Of a stretch of DNA of 64,000 bases, positions 19,130 to 27,141 are shown piece by piece; position 1 is the first letter of the stretch, and every line of letters starts with the position of its first letter. Where the stretch lies: positions 4,836,001 through 4,900,000 of the forward strand of contig NZ_CP119145.1 of NCBI RefSeq assembly GCF_029167625.1, given 5' to 3'. The notes below the pieces were generated by a model. That model had not been told where the DNA came from. It saw nothing but the letters and a program-made list of their open reading frames with translations, and searched no databases. The DNA is from Streptomyces sp. AM 4-1-1. GTDB lineage: Bacteria; Actinomycetota; Actinomycetes; Streptomycetales; Streptomycetaceae. Made by a program: the position numbers and the translations under genes.

Positions 19130-20332
19130 GTGACCGTCGACGACACGACGTCCGGCGCGGGCGAACAGCCCCCGTCCGACCCCTCGGTCCACTCCACGCC
19201 GCATCACGAAGTCGATCACACGGCGGAGCCCACCGACGACCCCCTCGCCATCCGGCTGGAACAGCTGATCCTGGGGGCCGACCGCCGCTACACGCCGTTC
19301 CAGGCCGCCCGCACGGCCGGGGTCTCGATGGACCTGGCGTCGCGGTTCTGGCGGGCCATGGGCTTCGCCGACATCGGCCAGGCCAAGGCGCTCACCGAGG
19401 CGGACGTCCTGGCGCTGCGGCGCCTGGCCGGGCTGGTCGAGGCCGGGCTGCTCAGCGAGCCGATGGCGATCCAGGTCGCCCGGTCCACCGGGCAGACCAC
19501 CGCCCGGCTGGCGGAGTGGCAGATCGATTCCTTCCTGGCGGGGCTGACCGAGCCGCCCGAGCCGGGCATGACACGCACCGAGGTCACGTACCCGCTGGTC
19601 GAGCTGTTGCTGCCGGAGCTCCAGGAGTTCCTGGTGTATGTGTGGCGGCGGCAGCTCGCCGCCGCGACCGGCCGGGTCGTGCAGGCGGCGGACGACGAGG
19701 AGATGGTCGACCGCAGGCTCGCCGTCGGCTTCGCCGATCTGGTCGGCTTCACCCGGCTGACCAGGCGGCTTGAGGAGGAGGAGCTGGGCGAGCTGGTCGA
19801 GTCGTTCGAGACGACCTGCGCCGATCTGGTCGCCGCGCACGGCGGCCGGCTGATCAAGACGCTCGGCGACGAGGTCCTGTTCGCCGCCGACGACGCGGGC
19901 ACCGCCGCCGAGATCGCGCTGCGGCTGATCGAGGCGATGGCCCAGGACGACATGATGCCCGAGCTGCGCGTCGGCATCGCGTTCGGCACGGTCACGACCC
20001 GGATGGGCGATGTCTTCGGTACGACGGTGAACCTCGCCAGCCGGCTCACCTCCATAGCGCCGAAGGACGCGGTGCTGGTGGACGGCGCGTTCGCCGAGGA
20101 GCTGACCCGGACCGGAGACGCCCCGGCCTCCGAGGCGCAGGCGGCGGAGGCCGCCGCGGCGGCCAGGAAGGCCCGGGAGGCGAGAGAGGCCGGGCTCACC
20201 GACGGCCAGGAGGGTGACGTACCGGCGCCCGAGCCCCGGTACCGGTACGGCTTGCAGCCGATGTGGCAGCGGCCGGTGCGCGGGCTGGGCGTCGTGGAGC
20301 CCTGGCTCCTGGCCCGCCGGGTCACGCCGTAG
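19130..20332 (+). CDS. cya: Class III adenylate cyclase
   Basis: 400 aa. The N-terminal ~150 residues form a helical regulatory region (PFQAARTAGVSMDLASRFWRAMG resembles a MerR/HTH-like element of actinobacterial cyclases). The catalytic domain at about 185-355 shows FADLVGFTRLTRRL with the metal aspartate, the loop GRLIKTLGDEVLF with the substrate lysine and second aspartate, and GDVFGTTVNLASRL with the transition-state asparagine/arginine. It makes cAMP from ATP; in Streptomyces this influences spore germination. GTG 19130 has AGGAGG about 6 nt upstream. A variable acidic tail precedes the conserved VVEPWLLARRV end. Confidence 0.94.
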   Translation: MTVDDTTSGAGEQPPSDPSVHSTPHHEVDHTAEPTDDPLAIRLEQLILGADRRYTPFQAARTAGVSMDLASRFWRAMGFADIGQAKALTEADVLALRRLAGLVEAGLLSEPMAIQVARSTGQTTARLAEWQIDSFLAGLTEPPEPGMTRTEVTYPLVELLLPELQEFLVYVWRRQLAAATGRVVQAADDEEMVDRRLAVGFADLVGFTRLTRRLEEEELGELVESFETTCADLVAAHGGRLIKTLGDEVLFAADDAGTAAEIALRLIEAMAQDDMMPELRVGIAFGTVTTRMGDVFGTTVNLASRLTSIAPKDAVLVDGAFAEELTRTGDAPASEAQAAEAAAAARKAREAREAGLTDGQEGDVPAPEPRYRYGLQPMWQRPVRGLGVVEPWLLARRVTP

Positions 20333-20645
20333 GGCCTGTATCGAAAAGGGTGGCTCACCCGCACGGATTCCGGCGGCCGGTATCTCTCCGAAGATCGACG
20401 CCATGAGCTGTCGCCGGAAATCTGGATCAACAGGCACGCACCCCTTTTGGACATTCTGAGCCGGGAGCCATTTCGCCCCTTGCATGCGGTAAGGGGCGGC
20501 TGCCAGACTTCAGCCGTGAAACCGGTCTGACGTCCCTTGCCGCAGGGTTGTTGCACATCACCGAACGGCGGAGAATTTCCCCCACGGATTCTTCGCAACG
20601 TTATGGGCGGAAGCGTCTGCCCTCACCGTGCAGCTTGGATCTCTC
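20333..20645. other. Intergenic region upstream of the GNAT-diiron-methyltransferase operon
   Basis: About 300 bp, noticeably richer in A/T than the flanks (for example around 20560-20610). It should hold the operon promoter. No confident -35/-10 pair or terminator is assigned. Confidence 0.4.
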
Positions 20646-21236
20646 ATGCGCATCATGCCAGATCTCCATATTCGCTTTCTCGATGCGAGCGTGCCACCGT
20701 CCTGGCTGGAAGAACTACGGCAGTTCCGTGCGCGGGTCCTCTGGGAGGACGGTCGGAGACCGGAATTCCGGGATGCCGGCGATCGATTCGTGGACGCCGA
20801 TCCGCACGACCTGACCGCGTACCACTTCATCATGCGCGATCAGTCGGACCGAATGGTTGGGTGTCTGCGCCTCGCACTGCTGGAAAGAATTCTCGCCACC
20901 AGCCAGAGCCTCTACATCGATCCTTGTACAGGTGAACTGACCATGGAACGCTACGGCTGTTCCCCTGGGCAGGTGTACGAGTTGGGCCGTTTCGTCATGG
21001 ACCCCGCCTGGCAGCGGAAAGGTCTGGGAGGAGTCCTCCTCCGGGCTGCGGCAGCCCTGGGGCACGAGACCGAACGCCGACTCATATGGGCAATCGCCGG
21101 AACCCGGGACGGGCAGGAAAGGGTCTTTCGGCGCTGCGGCTGGGAACGCGTCACGGAAAAGCCGACCACGATACCCCGGTACGACGACGAAGTGCATCTG
21201 GTCGCCACTTCCACCCGGCCCCGGCACCAGATCTGA
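20646..21236 (+). CDS. GNAT-fold acyltransferase, autoinducer-synthase-like
   Basis: 196 aa from ATG 20646 (202 from GTG 20628; neither has a good ribosome-binding site). The first half has the layout FRARVLWEDG ... RFVDADPHD ... GCLRLALL, then VYELGRFVMDP. That order resembles acyl-homoserine-lactone synthases (R-x-F, E-x-D, V-x-E-L-x-R-F). The acetyl-CoA binding loop is QRKGLGGVLL (about residue 123 on), typical of ordinary GNATs. It probably transfers an acyl group to a small amine; donor and acceptor are unknown. First gene of a tight three-gene operon, 43 bp before the diiron gene. Confidence 0.72.
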   Translation: MRIMPDLHIRFLDASVPPSWLEELRQFRARVLWEDGRRPEFRDAGDRFVDADPHDLTAYHFIMRDQSDRMVGCLRLALLERILATSQSLYIDPCTGELTMERYGCSPGQVYELGRFVMDPAWQRKGLGGVLLRAAAALGHETERRLIWAIAGTRDGQERVFRRCGWERVTEKPTTIPRYDDEVHLVATSTRPRHQI

Positions 21237-21279
21237 TCGAACACCGACCGAAACCAAGGAACAAGGAAGGGAAACAGTC

Positions 21280-22059
21280 GTGACCACAGCAGAGGAATCA
21301 GCCGTGACCAAGGAAGAACTCGTGACCAAGGGGGAACTGTTCGAACGCTACGAGATCGCCCTGGCCGCGACCCGCACGGAGTTCGAGAACAGCCCGGACA
21401 TCAAGTTCCTCCTCGACCCCTCGACCCCGGACGACCTGTTCCACCTGTGGAACCTGCGCTGGACCGCGCACGGCGTCCGGATGACGGAACAGGTCGAGTC
21501 CTGGATCGCCCTGGCCGGGCGGCGCTCCACCGACGTCGGACTCCCCGAACTCGGCCGGGCGCTGGCCGCACACGCCAGGGCCGAGGCTGGGCACGAAAAG
21601 CTGATGATGGAGGACGCCCGCGCCCTGGCCGAGAAGTGGAACGAGCGTGCCAAGGTCCCGATCGACGTCGAGCGGCTGATCGCCAGTGGACCCCTGTATT
21701 CCACCCGGAAATACATCGCCATGCACGAAGAGGTCATCGGCGGTGTCAGGCCCTACCTCCAGATCGGCATAGAGTACGAGATCGAAAGGTTCTCGGTCGT
21801 GGTCCTCCCCGGAATCCTCGAACGCTGCCGGAAGGCCCTGGGGGAGAACGGCTTCACCTTCATCGCCGAGCACGTGGAGATCGACCAGGGGCACACCGCG
21901 TTCAATGAACGGCAGCTCACCAATCTCCTCACGCTCGCCGACGCGAACCTCGTCCCGCTCGTCGAGACCGGACGCTGGGCCCTGCGCTCCTACTACCCGT
22001 TCATCTCCGAATGTCTGCAATTGGCGAAGCGTGACCTGGAGCGCGAGAAGAACGCGTAA
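21280..22059 (+). CDS. Haem-oxygenase-like diiron oxidase/oxygenase (HDO-type, TenA/PqqC-like fold)
   Basis: 259-aa all-helical protein. Candidate iron ligands occur in the order expected for HDO enzymes: Glu102-x2-His105 in RAEAGHEK, a glutamate in IGIEYEIE (Glu165 or 167), and His198-x3-Asp202-x2-His205 in AEHVEIDQGHTAFNE. Characterised HDOs include UndA, BesC and the SznF central domain; they perform decarboxylation, C-C cleavage or N-oxygenation. The substrate here is unknown. GTG 21280 has GGAAGGGAAA upstream. The stop is 2 bp from the methyltransferase start, implying translational coupling. Confidence 0.75.
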   Translation: MTTAEESAVTKEELVTKGELFERYEIALAATRTEFENSPDIKFLLDPSTPDDLFHLWNLRWTAHGVRMTEQVESWIALAGRRSTDVGLPELGRALAAHARAEAGHEKLMMEDARALAEKWNERAKVPIDVERLIASGPLYSTRKYIAMHEEVIGGVRPYLQIGIEYEIERFSVVVLPGILERCRKALGENGFTFIAEHVEIDQGHTAFNERQLTNLLTLADANLVPLVETGRWALRSYYPFISECLQLAKRDLEREKNA

Positions 22060-22061
22060 CC

Positions 22062-22943
22062 GTGCGCGCGTTATGGCGGCTGCCGGGCATCATCCTGCGT
22101 GAAAGGCTCACTCCTGCGGGGAAACGCGCCCGTTTGCCGGAACCCATGGTCATGGACGACCCCGAGTCGGTCAGCCAGTATGACCAGGGCGGCGCCACGG
22201 GGCACTACTTCCGCGCGGTCTACGACCTCAATGCCCGTGCGCTCAGCGCGCTGCTCCCGCCGGGAGGGAGCCTGCTCGATTTCGGGACAGGATCGGGGCG
22301 GGCCCTGCAACACCTCCTGCGGGGCAGACCGGACATCAAGGTCACCGGAATCGATCTCTCCCCGGTCATGCTGGCGGCGGCGCGGGCCACCGGTGCGGGG
22401 GATTCCTCCTTCTCCTCCTTCGGTTCGGTCGAATTCGTCGAGGCCGACATCACCAGCCTTCCGCCCGACATCGTCGACCGGCCGTGGGACGCCGTGTCGT
22501 GCTTATGGACTCTTCACCAACTGCCCGGTACCGACATGCTCGTCTCCGCACTGAGGCAGATGGAGAGGGTGCGTCGGCACTGCGGGGCCGCGCTGTGGAT
22601 TCTCGATTTTCAGCGGCTGAGAAATCCCGCCACCATGCCCGCGCTCCTCGACACCCTGGAACCCGTCTATCCGCCCCGGCTTCGCGCGGACGGCATCGCC
22701 AGCGAAGCCGCCGCCTTCCGGCACAGCGAACTCCGTGCGGCGCTCACCACCGCGGGACTCGCCGATATGCGCTCCAGTACCTCTCGTCCCCTTCCGCATC
22801 TCCAGTCGTTCTGGGCGCCGCCCGCACCGCCTTTCCCGAGCGACCGGAAGGCGCAGCGGTGGCAGTTGGAAGACCTCACCGGTAGGGCGCGTACCGACGC
22901 CCGGCTCCTGCACCGGCGCTTCGGTCACCCCGGAACCCTCTGA
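22062..22943 (+). CDS. SAM-dependent class I methyltransferase with two TTA codons
   Basis: 293 aa. Motif I LLDFGTGSGRALQHLL (about residue 70), acidic motif II VTGIDLSPVM, motif III FVEADITSLP and post-motif WDAVSCLWTLHQL are all present. Codon 4 (22071-22073) and codon 148 (22503-22505) are TTA, read in Streptomyces only by the bldA tRNA, so translation should be developmentally delayed. GTG 22062 begins 2 bp after the diiron gene stop. An internal ATG at 22146 would avoid the first TTA but not the second. Substrate unknown; probably acts on the product of the preceding two enzymes. Confidence 0.85.
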   Translation: MRALWRLPGIILRERLTPAGKRARLPEPMVMDDPESVSQYDQGGATGHYFRAVYDLNARALSALLPPGGSLLDFGTGSGRALQHLLRGRPDIKVTGIDLSPVMLAAARATGAGDSSFSSFGSVEFVEADITSLPPDIVDRPWDAVSCLWTLHQLPGTDMLVSALRQMERVRRHCGAALWILDFQRLRNPATMPALLDTLEPVYPPRLRADGIASEAAAFRHSELRAALTTAGLADMRSSTSRPLPHLQSFWAPPAPPFPSDRKAQRWQLEDLTGRARTDARLLHRRFGHPGTL

Positions 22944-23154
22944 ACGACCCTCTGAACAGCGCGGACGCCGGGACCGGCACGGAGCGGAAGCACCGTGCCC
23001 GGCCCCGGCGTCCGCGTGTCCGCCGTCCGCGCGTTTGGCCTCGGCGTTCCGCGTGTCCGGTCCCCTCGGACGTGTCCGCGCCTTCCGCTCCGGCGTGAGT
23101 CGGCGAGACCGTCCCTTCCGCCCCCGGTGGGGCCACCCCCTACGATCCCTCCAG

Positions 23155-23166
23155 TAACGCTCGTTA
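23155..23166. promoter_or_regulatory. Imperfect palindrome TAACG-CT-CGTTA before the enoyl-CoA hydratase gene
   Basis: TAACGCTCGTTA lies 25 bp upstream of the ATG, just before the GGAGG ribosome-binding site. TetR-type regulators of fatty-acid genes use operators of this style, but no specific match is claimed. Confidence 0.4.
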
Positions 23167-23191
23167 ACTCGTCAACCGGAGGGGTCCCACC

Positions 23192-24010
23192 ATGACGGTC
23201 ACGTCGGAGCAGAGGTTCGGGGAATTCGTCGTCGTACGGCGGCACGACGACGCCGGACTGGAGCACGTCGCCGAACTGGTGCTCGACCGGCCCGGGGCGA
23301 TGAACGCCGTGTCCACCGAGATGGCCCGTTCCATCGCCGCCGCCTGCGACGCGCTCGCCGCGGACTCCGGTGTACGGGTCACCGTCCTGACCTCCACGCA
23401 TGAGCGGGCCTTCTGCGTGGGCGCCGACCTGAAGGAGCGCAACTCCTTCAGCGACGCCGATCTGGAGCGTCAGCGGCCGGTCGCCCGTGCCGCCTACGCC
23501 GGCGTGCTCGAACTGCCGATGCCCACGATCGCCGCCGTGCACGGCTTCGCGCTCGGCGGCGGTTACGAGCTGGCGCTCGCCTGCGATCTGATCGTCGCCG
23601 ACCACACGGCCGTCGTCGGGCTGCCCGAGGTGTCGGTCGGTGTCATCCCGGGCGGCGGCGGTACGCAACTGCTGCCGCGCCGGGTCGGCGCGGCACGCGC
23701 CGCCGAGCTGGTGTTCTCCGCGCGCCGGGTGGAGGGACCCGAGGCATGGCGGCTGGGGATGGTGGACACGCTGGCGGAGAAGGGCCAGGACCGGGCCGAG
23801 GCGCTGGCCCTGGCGCGCGGTATCGCCGCCAACTCACCGGTCGGTCTGCGGGCCGCCAAGCGCGCCATGCGGTCGGCGTACGGGACGGATCTGCGGGCAG
23901 GACTCGAAGTGGAGGACGCGGCCTGGCGCTCGGTCGCCTTCTCCCGGGACCGGGCCGAGGGCGTCGCCGCGTTCAACGAGAAGCGGAAGCCGCAGTGGCC
24001 CGGCGAGTGA
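23192..24010 (+). CDS. Enoyl-CoA hydratase/isomerase family protein
   Basis: 272-aa crotonase. Oxyanion-hole segments FCVGADLKER and HGFALGGGYELALACDLIVA are present. The catalytic glutamate positions fall in GLPEVSVGVIPGGGGTQ, which retains both expected acidic/gly features of a hydratase. It acts on CoA thioesters in fatty-acid or branched-chain catabolism; the exact substrate is open. ATG 23192 has CCGGAGGGG 9 nt upstream. Core gene flanking the accessory operon. Confidence 0.92.
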   Translation: MTVTSEQRFGEFVVVRRHDDAGLEHVAELVLDRPGAMNAVSTEMARSIAAACDALAADSGVRVTVLTSTHERAFCVGADLKERNSFSDADLERQRPVARAAYAGVLELPMPTIAAVHGFALGGGYELALACDLIVADHTAVVGLPEVSVGVIPGGGGTQLLPRRVGAARAAELVFSARRVEGPEAWRLGMVDTLAEKGQDRAEALALARGIAANSPVGLRAAKRAMRSAYGTDLRAGLEVEDAAWRSVAFSRDRAEGVAAFNEKRKPQWPGE

Positions 24011-24107
24011 CAACGGGGCGGGTCCATGTGTGGTGAAACCACCGAGCCAGATCACCGAGCAGGTCCATTAATTGATCAAATACGACAAACCTACTTAAGC
24101 TGTGCCG

Positions 24108-25277
24108 ATGGGTGGTGAAGAGGCTCGGCTCCAGGCCGTGGTGTCGCTGGCACAGGCGATGGCCGCGGCCCAGACGCCGCGCGACTGTTGGCGGGCCGCC
24201 GCGCTGGGAGCCCGTGATGCCCTGGGTGGCAGCTTCGCCGCGCTCTCCGTGTGGGAACGGGAGCGGGGCAGGCTGCGGGTCCTGGTCAACGCGGGGGAGC
24301 GGGCCGAGGGGGAGGAGGAGTTCCCCGAGTCGGAGACGTATCCGGTCCATGAGTTCCCCGAGATCGCCCAGTTCCTGCACGAGCGCTGGGCGGGGGGCGG
24401 TGAACCGGACGCCTGGGTGGAGACCGCGGACGGGGCCGAGCGGGACGCGGCGGGCACCCGTCCCGCGCACGGCTCGCGCCCGTACTGCCACCAGCGGGTC
24501 ACCGCCCTGCGTCGGCGTGGGCGCGGCTGCTGTGTGGTCGCGCCGGTCGTGCTGCACGGGCGGGCCTGGGGCGAGCTGTACGTGGCCCGGCCGGTGGGCG
24601 CGCCCGTGTTCGGGAGGGCGGACGCCGACTTCGCGACGGTGCTGGCCGCCGTCGTCGCGGCCGGGGTCATCCAGACGCGGCGCCTGGAGGAGGTCCGCAA
24701 GCTCGCCTTCACCGACCCGCTGACCGGCCTCGCGAACCGCCGGGCCGTCGACGCCCGGCTCGACGAGGCGGTGGAGGCCCACCGGGCCGACGGCACGGTG
24801 GTCAGCCTGATGGTCTGCGACCTCAACGGCCTGAAGCGGGTCAACGACACCCACGGCCATGAGGTGGGCGACCGTCTGCTGGAACGTTTCGGCTCGGTGC
24901 TCTCGCTGTGCGGGGCGATACTGCCCGACACCCTCGTGGCACGACTGGGCGGCGACGAGTTCTGTCTGCTCGCGGTCGGCCCGGAGGCGGACGCGGTGGT
25001 CCGGGTGGCCACGGAGGTCTGCGCCCGCGCGGCCGGTCTTGAGTTCGGCGACGGGGTCGCCTGCGGGGTCGCGTCGACCGGTGACCCGATCGGCCCCGTG
25101 CACTCCGCGCGCCGGCTGTTCCGGCTCGCGGACGCCGCCCAGTACCGGGCGAAGGCGTCGCGCTCCACCCGCCCGGTGATCGCGGGGCGGGACGGCGAGG
25201 TCGTCCGCCTGGCGGATTCCCCGCCGAAGTCCGCCCACGACCGCCGCCGGCTGCGGGGCAACCGTCCGAAGCGCTGA
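24108..25277 (+). CDS. GAF-GGDEF diguanylate cyclase
   Basis: 389 aa. An N-terminal GAF-like sensor occupies about 1-190. The GGDEF domain at about 205-370 shows DPLTGLANRR, DLNGLKRVNDTHGHEVGD and an intact active site RLGGDEFCLL, so it should synthesise c-di-GMP, the signal that with BldD blocks sporulation. No EAL domain. ATG 24108 follows GTG 24102 closely and there is no ribosome-binding site. Upstream lies A/T-rich TACTTAAGC, so a leaderless or very short-leader transcript is likely. Position matches the S. coelicolor GGDEF protein I recall as SCO4931. Confidence 0.9.
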   Translation: MGGEEARLQAVVSLAQAMAAAQTPRDCWRAAALGARDALGGSFAALSVWERERGRLRVLVNAGERAEGEEEFPESETYPVHEFPEIAQFLHERWAGGGEPDAWVETADGAERDAAGTRPAHGSRPYCHQRVTALRRRGRGCCVVAPVVLHGRAWGELYVARPVGAPVFGRADADFATVLAAVVAAGVIQTRRLEEVRKLAFTDPLTGLANRRAVDARLDEAVEAHRADGTVVSLMVCDLNGLKRVNDTHGHEVGDRLLERFGSVLSLCGAILPDTLVARLGGDEFCLLAVGPEADAVVRVATEVCARAAGLEFGDGVACGVASTGDPIGPVHSARRLFRLADAAQYRAKASRSTRPVIAGRDGEVVRLADSPPKSAHDRRRLRGNRPKR

Positions 25278-25502
25278 GCGGCCGTCCGGCCCGGTGCGGC
25301 GACGGGGGCCGGACCGCCCGGTCATCGGCCGTGGGCCCCAGCCTCCGGCCGTGGGTCCCAGCCTCCGGCCGGAGCCTCCGGATTCAGCCGTGAGCCTCAG
25401 GTTCCGGCCGCCGGTTTCACGCTCCCGCCGATGCCGGTGAGTCCGGTTGTCCTACTGTGATCGGCGGGTCACTGGCCCGTCGGCCGGGTTCGAGGGGGTC
25501 AT

Positions 25503-26402
25503 ATGCGGTTCGAGTCGGTCAGCCTGCGGTACACGCGTCGGGGCCCGTACGTGCTCGACGGCATCGGGCTCGACCTGGCGCCCGGCACGATCACCGCGGT
25601 GGTGGGCGGCAACGGCTGCGGCAAGTCGTCCCTTCTGAAGGTGGCCGCCGGCCTGGTCCGGCCGACGGCGGGCAGCGTCCGGCACCGGCCGCCCAGGATC
25701 GGTTACGTACCCGAACGCCTGCCGTCGACCATGCGGCTCTCCGCCCGCGCCTACCTCCTCCACATGGGGCGCGTCCAAGGGCTGGGGACCCGGGCGGCGG
25801 ACCGCCGCGGCGGCGAACTCCTGGACCGGCTGCGCGTCGAAGGCGACATCGACGCACCGATCAGCACCCTGTCCAAGGGCAATGCCCAGAAGGTGGCCCT
25901 CGCGCAGGCGATGCTCGCCGATCCGCGCCTCCTGGTCCTCGACGAACCGTGGTCGGGCCTGGACACTCCGACCCACCGGATTCTCATGGAGTGCCTGTCC
26001 GAACAGCGGGCGGCGGGCGTGACCGTCCTGCTCACCGAACACCGGCCGGGCACGGTCGCCGCGAGTGCGGACGCCGTCCACCGCCTGCACCGAGGCCGGC
26101 TCATCGAGCAGCGCCCCGTACCGGCCGACCCGGACGGTTTCGACCTCACCCTCGGTACGCCCCCGACCGCCGAGGATTCACGGGCGACCGAGGACGCGCT
26201 CGGCCGCCTGCCCGGCGTCAGCCGCGTACACGCCGACCGGGGGCGCGTCCGCCTGCGTACCACCGAGACCCACCGTGACGCGGTTCTCCTCACGGTCCTG
26301 CGACAGGGGTACACCGTGCTCACCGTCCATGCCGCCCCGCCCGGCGAAGCACAGGCGGGGGACGCGGACGCGGTGGCCGACCCGCCGGGGGAGTCCCGGT
26401 GA
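25503..26402 (+). CDS. ABC transporter ATP-binding protein
   Basis: 299 aa. Walker A GGNGCGKSS, Q-loop region GYVPERLPSTM, signature LSKGN (a degenerate LSGGQ), Walker B LLVLDEPWSGLD and H-loop LLTEHRPG. A C-terminal extension of about 80 residues after residue 215 (GVSRVHADRGRVRLRTTETH) resembles the regulatory tail of exporter ATPases. It overlaps the next gene by 4 bp and forms a two-gene exporter. Substrate unknown. Confidence 0.9.
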   Translation: MRFESVSLRYTRRGPYVLDGIGLDLAPGTITAVVGGNGCGKSSLLKVAAGLVRPTAGSVRHRPPRIGYVPERLPSTMRLSARAYLLHMGRVQGLGTRAADRRGGELLDRLRVEGDIDAPISTLSKGNAQKVALAQAMLADPRLLVLDEPWSGLDTPTHRILMECLSEQRAAGVTVLLTEHRPGTVAASADAVHRLHRGRLIEQRPVPADPDGFDLTLGTPPTAEDSRATEDALGRLPGVSRVHADRGRVRLRTTETHRDAVLLTVLRQGYTVLTVHAAPPGEAQAGDADAVADPPGESR

Positions 26403-27049
26403 CCGCCGTCGCCCGCTACGCGCTCGCGGACTATCTGCGCTCCCAGCGGTTCCTGCCCCCACTGGTGACCTACCTCGCCTTCCTCGCGATCTTCTACGCG
26501 TTCGAGGGCCCGGTCCTGCCCGGTTACGGCGCGGGGGCGGCGACCCTGCTCCCGGTCGCCGTGTGGCTGACCCTCGGCCTGCACAACACCGAGGACCGCC
26601 TCCAGGCCCTGGTCACCGCGGTGAACGCGGGCGGTCACCGGCGCGCGCTGTTCGGCAAGACGTACGCCGCCCTCGTCTGTGTGCTCGTCCTGACCGCCGT
26701 CGCCCTCCTCTGGCCCGCCCTCTCCGCCGCCCACCTGCCCGCACCCGCCGACCTGGCCGTCGGCGTCTGCGCCCATCTGATCTGTGGGCTGACGGGCATC
26801 GCCCTCGGCACCTGCTGTGTCCGCCCGCTCGTCGAACGGCAGGGATACGCCTTCGCCGCGGCCGCGCTTCTCAGCCTGATCGCCCTGGTCGGCCGATGGG
26901 TCACTCCCGTCAACGAGACCGTCCGTGTGCTCAGCGACGCCCCGCCGCGTCCGCCCGCCGCCGAACTGCTCCTGTTGGCGGCCTGGGCGGTGGCCATGCT
27001 CCTGGGCCTGACACTCCTGACCGCACGCCTGGGACAGCGGCGCCGCTGA
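26399..27049 (+). CDS. ABC transporter membrane subunit
   Basis: 216 aa with about six hydrophobic helices (starting about residues 20, 45, 85, 118, 145 and 190). It begins GTG at 26399, overlapping the ATPase stop, so it is translationally coupled. The size and arrangement fit a reduced ABC-2-type permease. The charged stretch LGLHNTEDRLQALVTAVNAGG between helices 2 and 3 is typical of cytoplasmic coupling loops. Confidence 0.8.
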   Translation: MTAVARYALADYLRSQRFLPPLVTYLAFLAIFYAFEGPVLPGYGAGAATLLPVAVWLTLGLHNTEDRLQALVTAVNAGGHRRALFGKTYAALVCVLVLTAVALLWPALSAAHLPAPADLAVGVCAHLICGLTGIALGTCCVRPLVERQGYAFAAAALLSLIALVGRWVTPVNETVRVLSDAPPRPPAAELLLLAAWAVAMLLGLTLLTARLGQRRR

Positions 27050-27141
27050 GACCCGGCCCGCTTCCGCACGTCCGGGCCGGTAAGGGGTCCGGACCGAAGT
27101 CAGTGGTGACATGTGGAGATTCAGTCCGTACGCTTCTGAAT

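Noticed and set aside
18050..20485. 811-aa minus-strand frame over birA, the 93-bp repeats and cya
   Set aside because: It lies opposite two well-supported genes, and its content is the reverse reading of their GC-rich codons.
25503..25530. tRNA T-arm-like sequence GGTTCGAGTC
   Set aside because: It is the start of the ABC ATPase gene. No acceptor stem or anticodon arm can be folded around it.
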